Source of the DNA: an uncultured Hyphomicrobiales bacterium
GTDB lineage: Bacteria; Pseudomonadota; Alphaproteobacteria; Rhizobiales; Beijerinckiaceae
Direction of reading: 5' to 3'
Length of the DNA stretch: 5,043 nucleotides
Assembly: GCA_903932565.1 (NCBI GenBank)
Contig: CAIZGQ010000263.1
Span: 1-5,043 of the forward strand
The first letter of the stretch is position 1; the number at the start of each line of letters is the position of its first letter. Positions 1 to 5,043 of the stretch are shown here, in pieces. The position numbers and the translations under genes were made by a program. The notes below the pieces were generated by a model. The model searched no databases, was not told the DNA's origin, and worked only from the letters and a program-made list of their open reading frames with translations.

Positions 1-237
1 GAGGAGGTCGCCAGCCCAATCGCCGGTGAACGGGCGGCCAGTCCGGTTCGCACCGCGCAGCCCGGGCGCCAGACCCACGATCAGCAAGCGTGCGGACGAT
101 GGCCCCAAGGAGGGGACGGGCGCATTGTGCCAGCTCGGTTCGTCGCGCCGCGCAGCCGCGCGAAACGCCACAAGGCGCGGGCAGAGCGGGCAATCACGAG
201 ATGGCGCGACGCCAGTTGGCGGCAATGGAGAGGTCAT
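1..237 (-). CDS. Uracil-DNA glycosylase, family 5 (UDGb)-like, 3' end cut by window edge
   Basis: This gene would remove uracil, and possibly other deaminated bases, from DNA as the first step of base-excision repair. Only the first 79 residues are visible; the rest lies beyond the left edge. Near the N-terminus is a C-P-L-C pair (Cys16, Cys19) of the kind that binds a 4Fe-4S cluster in family 4 and 5 glycosylases. Residues 55-73 carry the uracil-pocket motif GLAPGLRGANRTGRPFTGD. Ala57 stands where family 4 enzymes have an acidic residue, and together with the ANRTGRPFTGD stretch this points to family 5. An in-frame TGA two codons upstream makes ATG at 237 the first possible start. A GAAGGGG purine run lies just before it, at unusually short spacing. 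The gene follows the NYN gene by 46 bases on the same strand, suggesting one transcript. The catalytic C-terminal motif is not visible, so activity cannot be judged. Confidence 0.9.
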   Translation of the reverse strand, partial: MTSPLPPTGVAPSRDCPLCPRLVAFRAAARRDEPSWHNAPVPSLGPSSARLLIVGLAPGLRGANRTGRPFTGDWAGDLL

Positions 238-283
238 ACCCCTTCATTGCCGATGGCTCAGTCAGATTCAAGCGCGCATCCCG

Positions 284-898
284 TCAGCTGGACGAGACAG
301 GCTCACCCGGTGCAGCGGCGGGCTGCAGCGCGGCAGGTCGCGGACGACGGTCCGGGCCAGCCGGTGCGCGCTCGTTCTGATCGCGCCCAACCTTATTGGC
401 GATATTGACGAGATCGATGAATTCATCGGCCTGACGGCGCAATTCGTCAGCCACCATCGGCGGCTGCGTCGTGATCGTCGACACAACCGAGACGCGAACG
501 CCGCGGCGCTGCACAGCTTCGATCAGCGAGCGGAAATCGCCATCACCGGAAAACAGCACCATGTGATCAATGCTGCCAGCCATTTCCATGGCATCCACAG
601 CCAGCTCGATATCCATATTCCCCTTCACCTTGCGGCGTCCGAGCGAATCCACGAATTCCTTGGCGGGCTTGGTGACGACGGCGTAACCGTTGTAATCGAG
701 CCAATCGATCAACGGGCGGATGGACGAATATTCCTGATCTTCAACAAGTGCTGTGTAGTAAAAAGCTCTTATGAGACGGCCTCGAGTTTGAAATTCTTTC
801 AGGAGACGCTTATAGTCGATATCAAATCCGAGAGATTTTGCGGTTGCGTAAAGGTTCGCGCCGTCAATGAATAGTGCAACTTTATCCTGCTCTGCCAT
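284..898 (-). CDS. NYN-domain (LabA/DUF88-like) putative nuclease
   Basis: This 204-residue protein has a complete LabA-like NYN domain, a PIN-like fold found in proteins proposed to cut RNA using metal ions held by acidic residues. The expected acidic positions are present: Asp12 in FIDGANL, Asp96 in KGNMDIELAVDAM, Asp102, and Asp119 and Asp121 in LFSGDGDF. The domain spans about residues 6-165. The tail from about 170 is rich in Pro, Ala and Arg and is probably disordered. ATG at 898 is chosen because the family motif begins a few residues later; no Shine-Dalgarno sequence is visible before it. The gene heads a likely two-gene minus-strand unit with the uracil-DNA glycosylase and diverges from rpoZ. 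The family assignment is firm. Substrate and biological role are unknown, and the link to DNA repair rests only on position. Confidence 0.93.
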   Translation of the reverse strand: MAEQDKVALFIDGANLYATAKSLGFDIDYKRLLKEFQTRGRLIRAFYYTALVEDQEYSSIRPLIDWLDYNGYAVVTKPAKEFVDSLGRRKVKGNMDIELAVDAMEMAGSIDHMVLFSGDGDFRSLIEAVQRRGVRVSVVSTITTQPPMVADELRRQADEFIDLVNIANKVGRDQNERAPAGPDRRPRPAALQPAAAPGEPVSSS

Positions 899-941
899 GG
901 TGTTTTAACTCGTGTTTCTGGGTCTCGAAAATCTTTGGGGA

Positions 942-960
942 TGCTGACAAAAAGTCAGCA
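942..960. promoter_or_regulatory. Perfect 7-bp inverted repeat with A5 loop, upstream of NYN gene
   Basis: TGCTGAC (942-948) and GTCAGCA (954-960) are exact reverse complements separated by AAAAA. On the minus strand this would be a hairpin with a U5 loop in the likely leader of the NYN gene, 43 bases before its ATG. It could equally be a dyad operator read as DNA. Neither side is followed by a T-run, so it is not a typical terminator. Function is inferred only from position. Confidence 0.4.
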
Positions 961-1132
961 GCTAATTGCAAGACGTTTTGAGGTCCGGTTTTTTACATTT
1001 TTCTGATTGAGGTCGGCATTGTCATTTCAGGCAAACCTCACTCCGATCAGGTGTTTACACTCGGACATTCATCGTTCAGCGACATATAAGTCAAGCAAGC
1101 CGCGCGGGACAACGCGAAAATGACACCCAATT

Positions 1133-1194
1133 TATGGCAAACTTAGTTTTCGTTATGCCAAGCCAAAGTCGCGCTGTAACCTTGGCTATGCCAA
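1133..1194. repeat. Three TATG(G/C)CAA motifs, one within a TTGGC-TAT-GCCAA palindrome
   Basis: TATGGCAA at 1133, TATGCCAA at 1154 and TATGCCAA at 1187 start 21 and 33 bases apart, close to two and three turns of the DNA helix. The last copy lies in the perfect palindrome TTGGC(TAT)GCCAA at 1182-1194. Repetition plus dyad symmetry in a divergent promoter region suggests binding sites for a transcription factor, but no known regulator consensus was recognised. Confidence 0.3.
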
Positions 1195-1323
1195 ACGCCA
1201 TCTTTGTTAATGTGCCATTGATTTCGAATCATGACGAATGGTTTCTTAATCTTGCGCGATCTTTGCTTCGGGGCGCACGCGCTGTTCTACGGTGGAGCTT
1301 AGGTTGTTTGAGGAAACGCTGGT

Positions 1324-1399
1324 GGCGGGTCCGGTTCCGCCCGATCAGCCCTGATGGGGTCTGCCGCCCGCATGTCTGAGGCGGTTGGGGGCAGATCCC
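1324..1399 (+). other. Cluster of potential stem-loops upstream of rpoZ
   Basis: Three overlapping inverted repeats can be drawn. GGCGG (1324-1328) pairs with CCGCC (1337-1341). ATCAG (1344-1348) faces CTGAT (1351-1355) inside an imperfect 20-base palindrome. GGGTCTGC (1357-1364) pairs with GCAGA-CCC (1391-1399) with one bulged T, enclosing a short CGCC/GGCG stem. GC-rich sequence produces some pairing by chance, so this is only a candidate structured leader or small RNA. Confidence 0.25.
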
Positions 1400-1434
1400 G
1401 CATCTCTCCGTCATCGATCCTTCGAGCGGCTCTC

Positions 1435-1482
1435 GGGGTTTTGCGATTGGCCCCGCTCGTGTAATCGCAGTCGCAAAGCCCC
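1435..1482 (+). promoter_or_regulatory. Strong 15-bp stem-loop in the probable rpoZ leader
   Basis: Bases 1435-1449 (GGGGTTTTGCGATTG) pair with 1468-1482 (CAGTCGCAAAGCCCC) over 15 continuous pairs: 13 Watson-Crick and two G-U, around an 18-base loop. The stem ends 27 bases before the rpoZ ATG and leaves the AGGAAGAG ribosome-binding site free. A competing structure exists: CGAGCGG (1423-1429) is an exact reverse complement of CCGCTCG (1453-1459), which lies in the loop, so the two helices could alternate or form a pseudoknot. No T-run follows, so it is not a classical terminator. It may be a leader element that controls or stabilises rpoZ mRNA, or part of a small RNA. The pairing is seen in the sequence; any function is inferred. 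Confidence 0.4.
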
Positions 1483-1495
1483 CGATTGCCAGAAC

Positions 1496-1503
1496 AGGAA
1501 GAG
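1496..1503 (+). promoter_or_regulatory. Ribosome-binding site of rpoZ
   Basis: AGGAAGAG lies six bases before ATG at 1510, a good Shine-Dalgarno position. It supports that start over the in-frame TTG at 1486, which lies upstream of this site and has no such signal. Confidence 0.75.
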
Positions 1504-1509
1504 CCTCCC

Positions 1510-1899
1510 ATGGCCCGTGTTACCGTTGAGGATTGCATCGACAAGGTGGAAAACCGGTTCGATCTCGTGCTGATCGCCAGCCACCGCGCCCGCATGATCT
1601 CCTCCGGCCAGCAGATCACGGTTGATCGGGATAACGACAAGAACCCCGTCGTCGCGCTGCGCGAGATTGCAGACGCGACCATCGCGCCCGAGGATATGAA
1701 GGAAGACCTGATCCATTCGCTGCAGAAGAATGTTGAGGTCGATGAGCCTGAGGCCGAGACCGTGCCGGCCCTGGCACCGGCTGGTGAGACCATTGACGCC
1801 GATGGCGGCATCAACTTCGACCGCATGACGGAAGAAGACCTGCTGCGCGGCCTCGAAGGCCTTGTGCCACCGGCCGAAACCGAAGACGACGGCGAGTAA
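1510..1899 (+). CDS. rpoZ: DNA-directed RNA polymerase omega subunit
   Basis: Omega binds the beta-prime subunit and helps assemble and stabilise RNA polymerase. The 129-residue protein begins MARVTVEDCIDKVENRFDL, close to the conserved omega N-terminus, and continues with ASHRARMISSG, NDKNPVVALREIAD and a helical segment. The acidic C-terminal extension (about residues 70-129), rich in Glu, Asp and Pro, makes it longer than the enterobacterial protein (about 91 residues), as is usual in alphaproteobacteria. ATG at 1510 is chosen because it matches the family start and has a good ribosome-binding site. rsh follows 104 bases downstream on the same strand, a conserved pairing that fits the involvement of omega in the (p)ppGpp response of some bacteria. 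The gene appears complete and ordinary. Confidence 0.97.
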   Translation: MARVTVEDCIDKVENRFDLVLIASHRARMISSGQQITVDRDNDKNPVVALREIADATIAPEDMKEDLIHSLQKNVEVDEPEAETVPALAPAGETIDADGGINFDRMTEEDLLRGLEGLVPPAETEDDGE

Positions 1900-1929
1900 T
1901 CAGGGTCTTAGGCAAGGTGTTAAGGGTTG

Positions 1930-1953
1930 TGTCGGCCCGGCTCCGGGCCGATA
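1930..1953 (+). other. GC-rich hairpin downstream of rpoZ
   Basis: TCGGCCCG (1932-1939) pairs perfectly with CGGGCCGA (1944-1951) across a four-base loop, and a G-U and a U-A pair extend the stem to 1930/1953. The stem is stable but has no T-run after it (TATTCGG follows), so alone it is not a standard intrinsic terminator. It may protect the rpoZ mRNA 3' end or act with the next hairpin. Confidence 0.45.
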
Positions 1954-1958
1954 TTCGG

Positions 1959-1996
1959 TTCGGGCGTCTCGTTTGAGGCCCCGAATCGGGATTTTT
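1959..1996 (+). terminator. Terminator- or attenuator-like hairpin just before rsh
   Basis: TTCGGG (1959-1964) pairs with CCCGAA (1980-1985), and after a bulged C, GTCTC (1966-1970) pairs with GAGGC (1975-1979) across a GTTT loop, giving 11 pairs with one G-U. A T5 run (1992-1996) follows, but six bases after the stem, which is suboptimal. The T-run ends only seven bases before the rsh start codon, so a terminator here would reduce read-through from rpoZ into rsh or hide the rsh start region. Function is inferred. Confidence 0.3.
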
Positions 1997-2003
1997 CCAG
2001 CCC

Positions 2004-4208
2004 ATGATGCGGCAATATGAACTCGTTGACCGCGTGCGGCGGTACAATCCGCAGGCGGATGAAGACCTTCTCAATCGTGCCTATGTTTACGCGATGCGCG
2101 CCCATGGCGTGCAAAAGCGCGCCTCCGGCGATCCGTATTTCTCGCATCCGCTCGAAGTTGCCGCCATTCTGACCGACATGAAGCTCGACGACGCCACCAT
2201 CGTGGCTGCCGTGCTGCATGACACGATTGAGGACACGGCGGCGACGCGGGAGGAAATCGACCAGCTGTTTGGCCCCGAGATTGGCCGCCTGGTCGAAGGC
2301 CTCACCAAGATCAAGCGGCTTGATCTTGTCTCCAAGCGCGCCGAGCAGGCTGAAAACTTTCGCAAGCTCCTTCTCGCCATAGCTGACGATGTGCGCGTGT
2401 TGTTGGTCAAACTGGCCGATCGCCTGCACAACATGCGCACACTGCATTTTGTGCCTCCGGCAAAGCGCGCGCGGATCGCCCAGGAAACGCTCGACATCTA
2501 TGCGCCGCTGGCTGGCCGCATGGGTATGCAAGGTGTGCGCGACGAGCTGGAGAACTCGGCCTTCCATCATCTGCAACCCGAAGCGCATGCGATGATCGAA
2601 GCGCGACTGGCGGATCTGCGGGATCGCAATGTCACGTTGATCAAGACAATTGAGGGCGAGCTGAGCACCGAGCTTGTGGCGCAGGGCATCGACGCCAAGG
2701 TCAAAGGCCGCCAGAAATCGGCTTATTCCGTTTTCAACAAAATGGAAAACAAGTCGATTGCGTTTGAGCAACTCTCCGACATCTTCGGCTTTCGCATCAT
2801 TGTGAAGCGTGTGGAAGATTGTTACCGCGCGCTCGGCGTCGTCCACACCAAGTGGCCAACCGTGCCCGGGCGCTTCAAGGATTACATCTCGACGCCAAAG
2901 CAGAACGATTATCGCTCGATCCACACCACGGTGGTGGGGCCGGGACGCCAGCGCGTCGAGCTGCAGCTGCGCACGCAACTGATGCACGATATTGCCGAGA
3001 ACGGCATCGCCGCCCACGCGCTTTATAAAGACGACCGCGTCTCCGACAATGAGGCTCTGGCGCGGGAATCGGGCGCCTACCGCTGGCTGCGTCGCACCAT
3101 TGATCTTCTGGCGGAAGGCGACAGCCCGGAAGAGTTTTTGGAGCACACCAAGCTCGAACTCTTCCACGATCAGGTGTTCTGCTTCACGCCCAAGGGCCGC
3201 CTCATTGCGTTGCCCAAGGGCGCGACGCCGATTGATTTTGCCTATGCCGTGCACACCAGCGTCGGCAATGCGGCTGTGGGCGCCAAGATCAACGGCCGCA
3301 TCTCACCGCTTTTGTCCGAACTGCAAAACGGCGACGAGGTCGAGATCGCCCGTGCCGAGGGCCAGGTTCCCCCCGCCGCCTGGGAGGAAGTCGTTGTGAC
3401 CGGCAAGGCGCGCGCTGCCATCCGCCGGGCGACGCGCGAGGCGGTGCGGGCGCAATATGCGGGCCTCGGCCGGCAGATTGTCGTGCGGGCCTTTGAGCGC
3501 GCCGGCAAAGCGTTCTCGGACGAGAAGCTGAAGGCCGCGCTGCCGCGTCTGGCGCGGCAGAATATCGAGGACACGCTGGCAGCTGTCGGGCGTGGCGAGA
3601 TGTTCTCCGGCGATGTGGTCAAGGCCGTGCATCCGGACTTCAAGGATGACAAGAAGCCCCGAGCCACCGCGACGAAAAAGGATCCCGGCTGGTTTGGCGT
3701 CGGCAAGGGCGGCAATGTCGTCTTCAAGGTGCCAGGGCAGGAGGCAGATCTCGATCGCTCCATTCCAATCCGCGGCATCAATGGTGATCTGCCTGTGCGC
3801 TTTGCGCCCAACGGCGGGGCCGTGCCTGGCGACCGCATCGTCGGCATCCTGACACCGGGCGATGGCATCACGATCTTTCCGATCCAGTCGCCGGCCCTTA
3901 TGGCGTTTGATGATCAACCCGAGCGCTGGCTCGACGTTCGCTGGGACATTGATCCCGACAAGCAGGAGCTATTTCCGGCCCAGATCGTCGTGACGGTTCA
4001 CAATGAGCCGGGCGCGCTGGGGCAGATCGCAACTGTCATCGGTGAGTCGGGCGCCAACATTGATCACATCGAATTCGTGGCGCGCTCGCCTGACTTTCGC
4101 GATGTGGTGATTGACGTGGAGGTCATCGACCTCAAGCACTTGAGCGCAATGATCCACGAGCTGAAGCAAAAAGCCGTGGTGTCCAAGGTAGAACGCGCCA
4201 ACGGCTAG
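2004..4208 (+). CDS. rsh: Bifunctional (p)ppGpp synthetase/hydrolase (Rel/Spo homolog)
   Basis: This cytoplasmic 734-residue enzyme makes the alarmone (p)ppGpp from GTP or GDP and ATP and also degrades it, governing the stringent response. The order is hydrolase, synthetase, TGS, a helical/zinc-finger-like region, then ACT. The hydrolase HD domain (about 25-150) keeps His48, His72-Asp73, Glu76-Asp77 and Asp139/Asn143 (LADRLHNM). The synthetase domain (about 225-340) has GRQKSAYS, DIFGFRI, the RFKD motif at 290-293 and ELQLRT. RxKD is the form found in bifunctional enzymes; RelA-type synthetases have ExDD. TGS spans about 386-449 and ACT about 656-730. The zinc-finger-like segment (about 590-630) lacks the usual cysteines. 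ATG at 2004 is chosen because MMRQYELV matches relatives; no Shine-Dalgarno sequence precedes it. The gene is also named relA or spoT in related genomes. Confidence 0.97.
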   Translation: MMRQYELVDRVRRYNPQADEDLLNRAYVYAMRAHGVQKRASGDPYFSHPLEVAAILTDMKLDDATIVAAVLHDTIEDTAATREEIDQLFGPEIGRLVEGLTKIKRLDLVSKRAEQAENFRKLLLAIADDVRVLLVKLADRLHNMRTLHFVPPAKRARIAQETLDIYAPLAGRMGMQGVRDELENSAFHHLQPEAHAMIEARLADLRDRNVTLIKTIEGELSTELVAQGIDAKVKGRQKSAYSVFNKMENKSIAFEQLSDIFGFRIIVKRVEDCYRALGVVHTKWPTVPGRFKDYISTPKQNDYRSIHTTVVGPGRQRVELQLRTQLMHDIAENGIAAHALYKDDRVSDNEALARESGAYRWLRRTIDLLAEGDSPEEFLEHTKLELFHDQVFCFTPKGRLIALPKGATPIDFAYAVHTSVGNAAVGAKINGRISPLLSELQNGDEVEIARAEGQVPPAAWEEVVVTGKARAAIRRATREAVRAQYAGLGRQIVVRAFERAGKAFSDEKLKAALPRLARQNIEDTLAAVGRGEMFSGDVVKAVHPDFKDDKKPRATATKKDPGWFGVGKGGNVVFKVPGQEADLDRSIPIRGINGDLPVRFAPNGGAVPGDRIVGILTPGDGITIFPIQSPALMAFDDQPERWLDVRWDIDPDKQELFPAQIVVTVHNEPGALGQIATVIGESGANIDHIEFVARSPDFRDVVIDVEVIDLKHLSAMIHELKQKAVVSKVERANG

Positions 4209-4220
4209 ACCGGCGCGTTC
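4191..4220 (+). other. Perfect 9-bp inverted repeat spanning the rsh stop codon
   Basis: GAACGCGCC (4191-4199) is an exact reverse complement of GGCGCGTTC (4212-4220), with a 12-base loop that contains the rsh TAG. No T-run follows. It may be a mRNA-stabilising 3' hairpin or a weak terminator of the rpoZ-rsh unit. The structure is clear; the function is inferred. Confidence 0.4.
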
Positions 4221-4320
4221 ACCAAACGATAACGATGACATGTATTTGGCGCGCCTCACGTTGCGTCATGAAAGCTACTGCTTCAGCTTCGGTTCATCTG
4301 CATGCCCGATACTCACCTTC

Positions 4321-4746
4321 ATGCATCAGCCGTTTCGAGCCCGAATCACACCAAGTTTGCCGCCGACGACGGTTCTGATCGTTGGCGACAATGCCGTCAT
4401 CGCCGATCTGACTCTGACCGTTCTGTCGGAACTCGGACCGTCGGGCGTGATGGTGCGTGATGCGGACGAGGCTGTATCCTACCTCAACGAAAACGGCGCA
4501 CAGGTTGCCGCTGTGATAGCGGACGGGGCCCTGCGCGGCCAACTCACAGGCGTCGAGTTTGCGCGGTTTGTTAGTCTGGCGTGGCCGGAGATTCGCGTCG
4601 CTGTTGCGATGACGAGCGCGCCGAGCGAACCCCAAGAGGGGGCTGACAGTCCGCAAGTTGCCATGTTCACCACGCCCATCCTGCCCCTTCAGGTCATCAT
4701 GTTCCTGCAGGATGCGGCGCGCGGCCCGGCGTCTTCCGTGCATTGA
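4321..4746 (+). CDS. Receiver-like (CheY-fold) protein with degenerate active site
   Basis: The 141-residue product (from ATG 4321) has the pattern of a stand-alone response-regulator receiver: VLIVGDN for strand 1, LTVLSELG for helix 1, a DADEAVSYL helix, VIADGAL for strand 3, GVEFARFVSLAWPEIRVAV, then MTSAP and FTTPILP. Asp68 sits at the phosphoacceptor position and Thr98/Ser99 at the conserved Thr/Ser. The first residue of the N-terminal acidic pair is Gly22, with only Asp23 kept, and the nearly invariant Lys is Thr118. Normal phosphorylation chemistry is therefore doubtful. There is no output domain. The start is uncertain: an in-frame ATG at 4240 and TTG at 4357 are alternatives, and none has a clear ribosome-binding site. 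The segment from 4240 to 4320 does not look like conserved protein. Partner kinase and role are unknown. Confidence 0.75.
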   Translation: MHQPFRARITPSLPPTTVLIVGDNAVIADLTLTVLSELGPSGVMVRDADEAVSYLNENGAQVAAVIADGALRGQLTGVEFARFVSLAWPEIRVAVAMTSAPSEPQEGADSPQVAMFTTPILPLQVIMFLQDAARGPASSVH

Positions 4747-4833
4747 ACGTTCGCGCCTTGATCCTCGAGCCGGCAGGTTCGCACTGCCGCCAGGGCGCTT
4801 GATTTTTGGCTGGGCACCGCGCAAATCCCGCAA

Positions 4834-5043
4834 ATGGATATTGCACCCAACACCATTACGCTTTTCATTGATGCCGATGCGTGCCCGGTGAAGGCCGAAG
4901 CCTACCGCGTCGCCGAGCGGCATGATCTGCCGGTCTATGTGGTGGCACATTCCTATTTGATGGTGCCACGTTCGACCAAGATCGAGCGCGTGGTTGTGAG
5001 CGATGCGATGGACGCGGCCGACGACTGGATTGCTGAGCGAGCC
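4834..5043 (+). CDS. YaiI/YqxD family protein (DUF188), 3' end cut by window edge
   Basis: Seventy N-terminal residues are visible and the frame is open to the right edge. FIDADACPVKAEAYRVAERH followed by VPRS, IERVVV and DAADDWIAERA is the hallmark of the conserved YaiI/YqxD (DUF188) family. Asp13 and Asp15 form the expected acidic start of a PIN-like fold, to which this family and NYN are related. The family's biochemical function is not established; full-length members are usually about 150 residues. ATG at 4834 is the first start in the frame after a TGA at 4759, apart from a CTG, and matches the family start closely. No strong Shine-Dalgarno sequence is seen. It follows the receiver-like gene by 87 bases, with a small inverted repeat CGGCAG/CTGCCG (4771-4789) between them, and may be co-transcribed with it. 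Confidence 0.93.
   Translation, partial: MDIAPNTITLFIDADACPVKAEAYRVAERHDLPVYVVAHSYLMVPRSTKIERVVVSDAMDAADDWIAERA

Larger units (their letters stand above)
899..1509. other. Divergent intergenic region between NYN gene and rpoZ
   Basis: No convincing gene lies in these 611 bases, which must hold the promoters for both directions. Counting bases gives about 44% G+C for 901-1260 and about 63% for 1261-1500, so composition changes sharply near 1260. The AT-rich half holds a perfect hairpin (942-960), three TATG(G/C)CAA motifs (1133-1194), a GAATC site (1226-1230) matching the CcrM methylation target GANTC, and loose TTGATT and TTTACA -35-like strings without well-placed -10 boxes. The GC-rich half holds several potential stem-loops. 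A weak promoter-like pair, TTGCTT at 1263 and TTCTAC at 1285 with 16-base spacing, would give a leader of roughly 200 bases for rpoZ, but I would not rely on it. No tRNA, tmRNA tag or RNase P signature was recognised. Confidence 0.7.

Noticed and set aside
26..874. Long plus-strand open frame (282 codons) over the NYN and glycosylase genes
   Set aside because: It is antisense to two genes with clear family motifs, and its translation is Arg/Ala-rich with no recognisable domain; long antisense frames are common in GC-rich DNA.
1054..1089. TTTACA and ATATAA as a promoter pair toward rpoZ
   Set aside because: The spacing is about 24 bases, far from the usual 16-18, so the pair is not a credible promoter.
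1134..1379. 81-codon plus-strand open frame in the intergenic region
   Set aside because: It has no Shine-Dalgarno site, crosses the abrupt composition change near 1260, its second half looks like translated GC-rich noise, and no family is recognised.
1261..1500. Known RNA gene such as tmRNA, RNase P RNA, SRP RNA or tRNA
   Set aside because: No tmRNA tag, RNase P GAGGAAAGTCC-type signature, SRP loop or tRNA T-loop motif could be found by eye.
1920..3254. Minus-strand open frame of 444 codons opposite rsh
   Set aside because: It lies opposite the conserved HD and synthetase domains, has no recognised motif, and is best explained by codon bias of rsh.
3303..3917. Minus-strand open frame opposite the C-terminal half of rsh
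   Set aside because: It lies within the well-supported rsh gene and shows no domain of its own.
4771..4807. CGGCAG/CTGCCG hairpin followed by TTTTT as a terminator of the receiver-like gene
   Set aside because: The T-run begins 14 bases after a stem of only six pairs, so intrinsic termination is unlikely.

Overview
The window looks chromosomal and most likely comes from an alphaproteobacterium, probably of the order Hyphomicrobiales (Rhizobiales). This rests on family recognition: an omega subunit of the long alphaproteobacterial type, a Rel/Spo homolog that starts MMRQYELV and lacks the zinc-finger cysteines, and the order uracil-DNA glycosylase, NYN-domain protein, rpoZ, rsh, which I recall from that order. 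Genes are GC-rich with little empty space, apart from one large divergent intergenic region.

Left block, minus strand: a NYN-domain (LabA-like) putative nuclease gene (284-898) is followed 46 bases on by the 5' part of a family 5-type uracil-DNA glycosylase gene (1-237), which runs off the left edge. They look co-transcribed.

Middle, 899-1509: a 611-base region between divergent transcription units with no convincing gene. It has two parts: an AT-rich half (about 44% G+C by count for 901-1260) with a perfect hairpin and three TATGSCAA motifs, and a GC-rich half (about 63% G+C for 1261-1500) with several potential stem-loops. The strongest is a 15-bp stem just upstream of rpoZ.

Right block, plus strand: rpoZ (1510-1899), then a structured 104-base gap, then the bifunctional (p)ppGpp synthetase/hydrolase gene rsh (2004-4208). 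Next come a small protein resembling a degenerate response-regulator receiver (about 4321-4746) and the 5' part of a YaiI/YqxD (DUF188) gene (4834 to the right edge). rpoZ and rsh are functionally linked, since omega is part of the RNA polymerase that responds to (p)ppGpp in many proteobacteria.

The coding content is conserved and ordinary. The parts that merit a second look are the rpoZ leader and divergent intergenic region, the structured rpoZ-rsh junction, and the receiver-like protein with missing catalytic residues. I saw no mobile element, CRISPR array, tRNA or rRNA.
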